64,000 bases of DNA. Origin: an uncultured Anaerolineae bacterium (GTDB lineage: Bacteria > Chloroflexota > Anaerolineae > Aggregatilineales > Phototrophicaceae). Location of the stretch: assembly GCA_937995825.1 (NCBI GenBank), contig CALKJO010000002.1, forward strand, positions 496,001 through 560,000, given 5' to 3'. The notes beneath the pieces are model-generated. The model was not told the DNA's origin. It ran no database searches and was given only the letters and a program-made list of their open reading frames with translations. Below, piece by piece: positions 63,222-64,000 of this stretch (the first letter of the stretch is position 1; each line of letters opens with the position of its first letter). A program made the position numbers and the translations under genes.

Positions 63222-64000
63222 TCAGCACGCCGGCGATACCGTCCCCCAGGCGGGCGGCGTGTTCCCCAGGCGGATGCCCCCTGGCGCTTCCAGCCGCCGC
63301 GCCTGACCCGTCTGCCGATCCACCAGCATTAGTGCGTAAGCGCTGCGAAATGCCAGCCAGCGCCCATCCGGGCTGTAGCGGGGATAATCGACATTCGGAT
63401 ATGCGGCGGCGTCCGCCTCAAGATACCCTGGCGCATCCGCCGCGCCGGTCAGCGGGATGTGCCAGAGCCGGTTCTGCGCCTCGCCCGCGAAGCCCCGCGC
63501 CGCCCCGACCATCGCCGATCCATCCGGCAGCCACGTCAGGTCGAGCGCGACGGATGGACTCACGCTGAGCTGCGTTGGCGCGGCGCCGCGCGCCGCGCCG
63601 ATCATCCAGAAGTAATCCTGATTGGGCGCAGGCGAAAAGACGAAGCCGATCAGATCGCCGTCCGGTGACCAGCGCGGCATGGCGACATTCCCAATCGGGA
63701 AATTGGTCAGCCTGAACTTGGTCGCGTCGGGATTGTCCGCGCCGACGATCCAGATGTCCGCCTCACGGATCGTCGGCAGCGACGCGCCCGGCGGAGTTGG
63801 CACGGCGGTCGAGAAGCTGTCCGCCCCAGGCACGCGCTGTTCATACGAGACATACGCCAACTGCGCCCCATCCGGCGACCAGCGCGGCGTATGCTCATCT
63901 CCGCTGACGCTGATCAGCCTCAGCGCGGCGCTCCGATGGGATGAAGCGGCATCGATCCAGCCGACCCGATACTCATAGACCGCCGCTCCGTCCGCGCCCG
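63222..64000 (-). CDS. TolB-like beta-propeller protein (C-terminal part, cut by window end)
   Basis: The frame is open from 64000 to TGA 63222, giving 259 visible residues with no start inside the window. Repeated PD40 motifs PRWSPDGAQLAYVSYE, PRWSPDGDLIGFVFS, LTWLPDGSAMVGAARG and PRYSPDGRWLAFRSAY are blades of a TolB/WD40-like propeller. Partner and location of action are unknown; many such proteins are periplasmic or surface exposed. Confidence 0.85.
   Translation of the reverse strand, partial: GADGAAVYEYRVGWIDAASSHRSAALRLISVSGDEHTPRWSPDGAQLAYVSYEQRVPGADSFSTAVPTPPGASLPTIREADIWIVGADNPDATKFRLTNFPIGNVAMPRWSPDGDLIGFVFSPAPNQDYFWMIGAARGAAPTQLSVSPSVALDLTWLPDGSAMVGAARGFAGEAQNRLWHIPLTGAADAPGYLEADAAAYPNVDYPRYSPDGRWLAFRSAYALMLVDRQTGQARRLEAPGGIRLGNTPPAWGTVSPAC

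Overview
This is a GC-rich, gene-dense bacterial chromosome segment. Several traits point to Chloroflexota, probably an Anaerolineae-like lineage: many secreted proteins with LysM, NLLSxPGFE-type or PPC domains; a Ser/Thr kinase with an external sensor; a PP2C-like membrane protein with a propeller; STAND NTPases with TIR and formylglycine-enzyme-like domains; and a CofE-type F420 ligase. The phylum is my inference. I see no rRNA, tRNA or CRISPR array.

Left part (1-11.7 kb): a cut-off SDR gene, then a likely conflict/defence island (0.3-7.2 kb). The island holds a TIR-FGE fusion, a HEAT-repeat protein, a small protein, a stand-alone receiver domain and a NACHT ATPase. The small protein and the NACHT protein carry the same ~25-residue motif. 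Next come a cation-efflux transporter with the remnant of a second transporter fused to its 3' end, an SDR, a creatininase-family hydrolase and an orphan metal-ABC permease.

Phage-derived cassette (11.75-22.4 kb): two small genes, a GTA-type large terminase, portal, scaffold-like protein, decoration-like protein, major capsid protein, two small connector/tail genes, a 1028-residue tail protein and a tail fibre, all on + and tightly packed. There is no integrase, repressor, replication, lysis or tape-measure gene. Host-type dispersed repeats lie between its genes, so it is a decayed or domesticated (possibly gene-transfer-agent-like) particle module.

Middle (22.6-47 kb): secreted DUF3352/PPC protein; Ser/Thr kinase; prephenate-dehydrogenase-like enzyme; an FmdB-like protein without its zinc cysteines; a secreted protein with six copies of an apparently new repeat; and an operon of a chelatase AAA+/vWA gene split at an A9 run (probable programmed frameshift), translin, ChrA-like transporter, then CofE and an S41-like protein. 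MutS2, a small zinc protein, ferrochelatase, a GabT-like aminotransferase, a YtcJ-like amidohydrolase and a large membrane protein follow.

Right part (47-64 kb): PP2C-like/propeller membrane protein, DUF998 protein, PIG-L deacetylase, NB-ARC-TPR STAND protein, a short cation transporter preceded by a truncated copy of the first efflux pump's C-terminus, a kexin-like secreted protease, a PLP decarboxylase, MurJ, a LysM protein, a PfkB sugar kinase, and a TolB-like propeller cut by the window end. Two dispersed inverted-repeat families occur; one ends five + strand genes.
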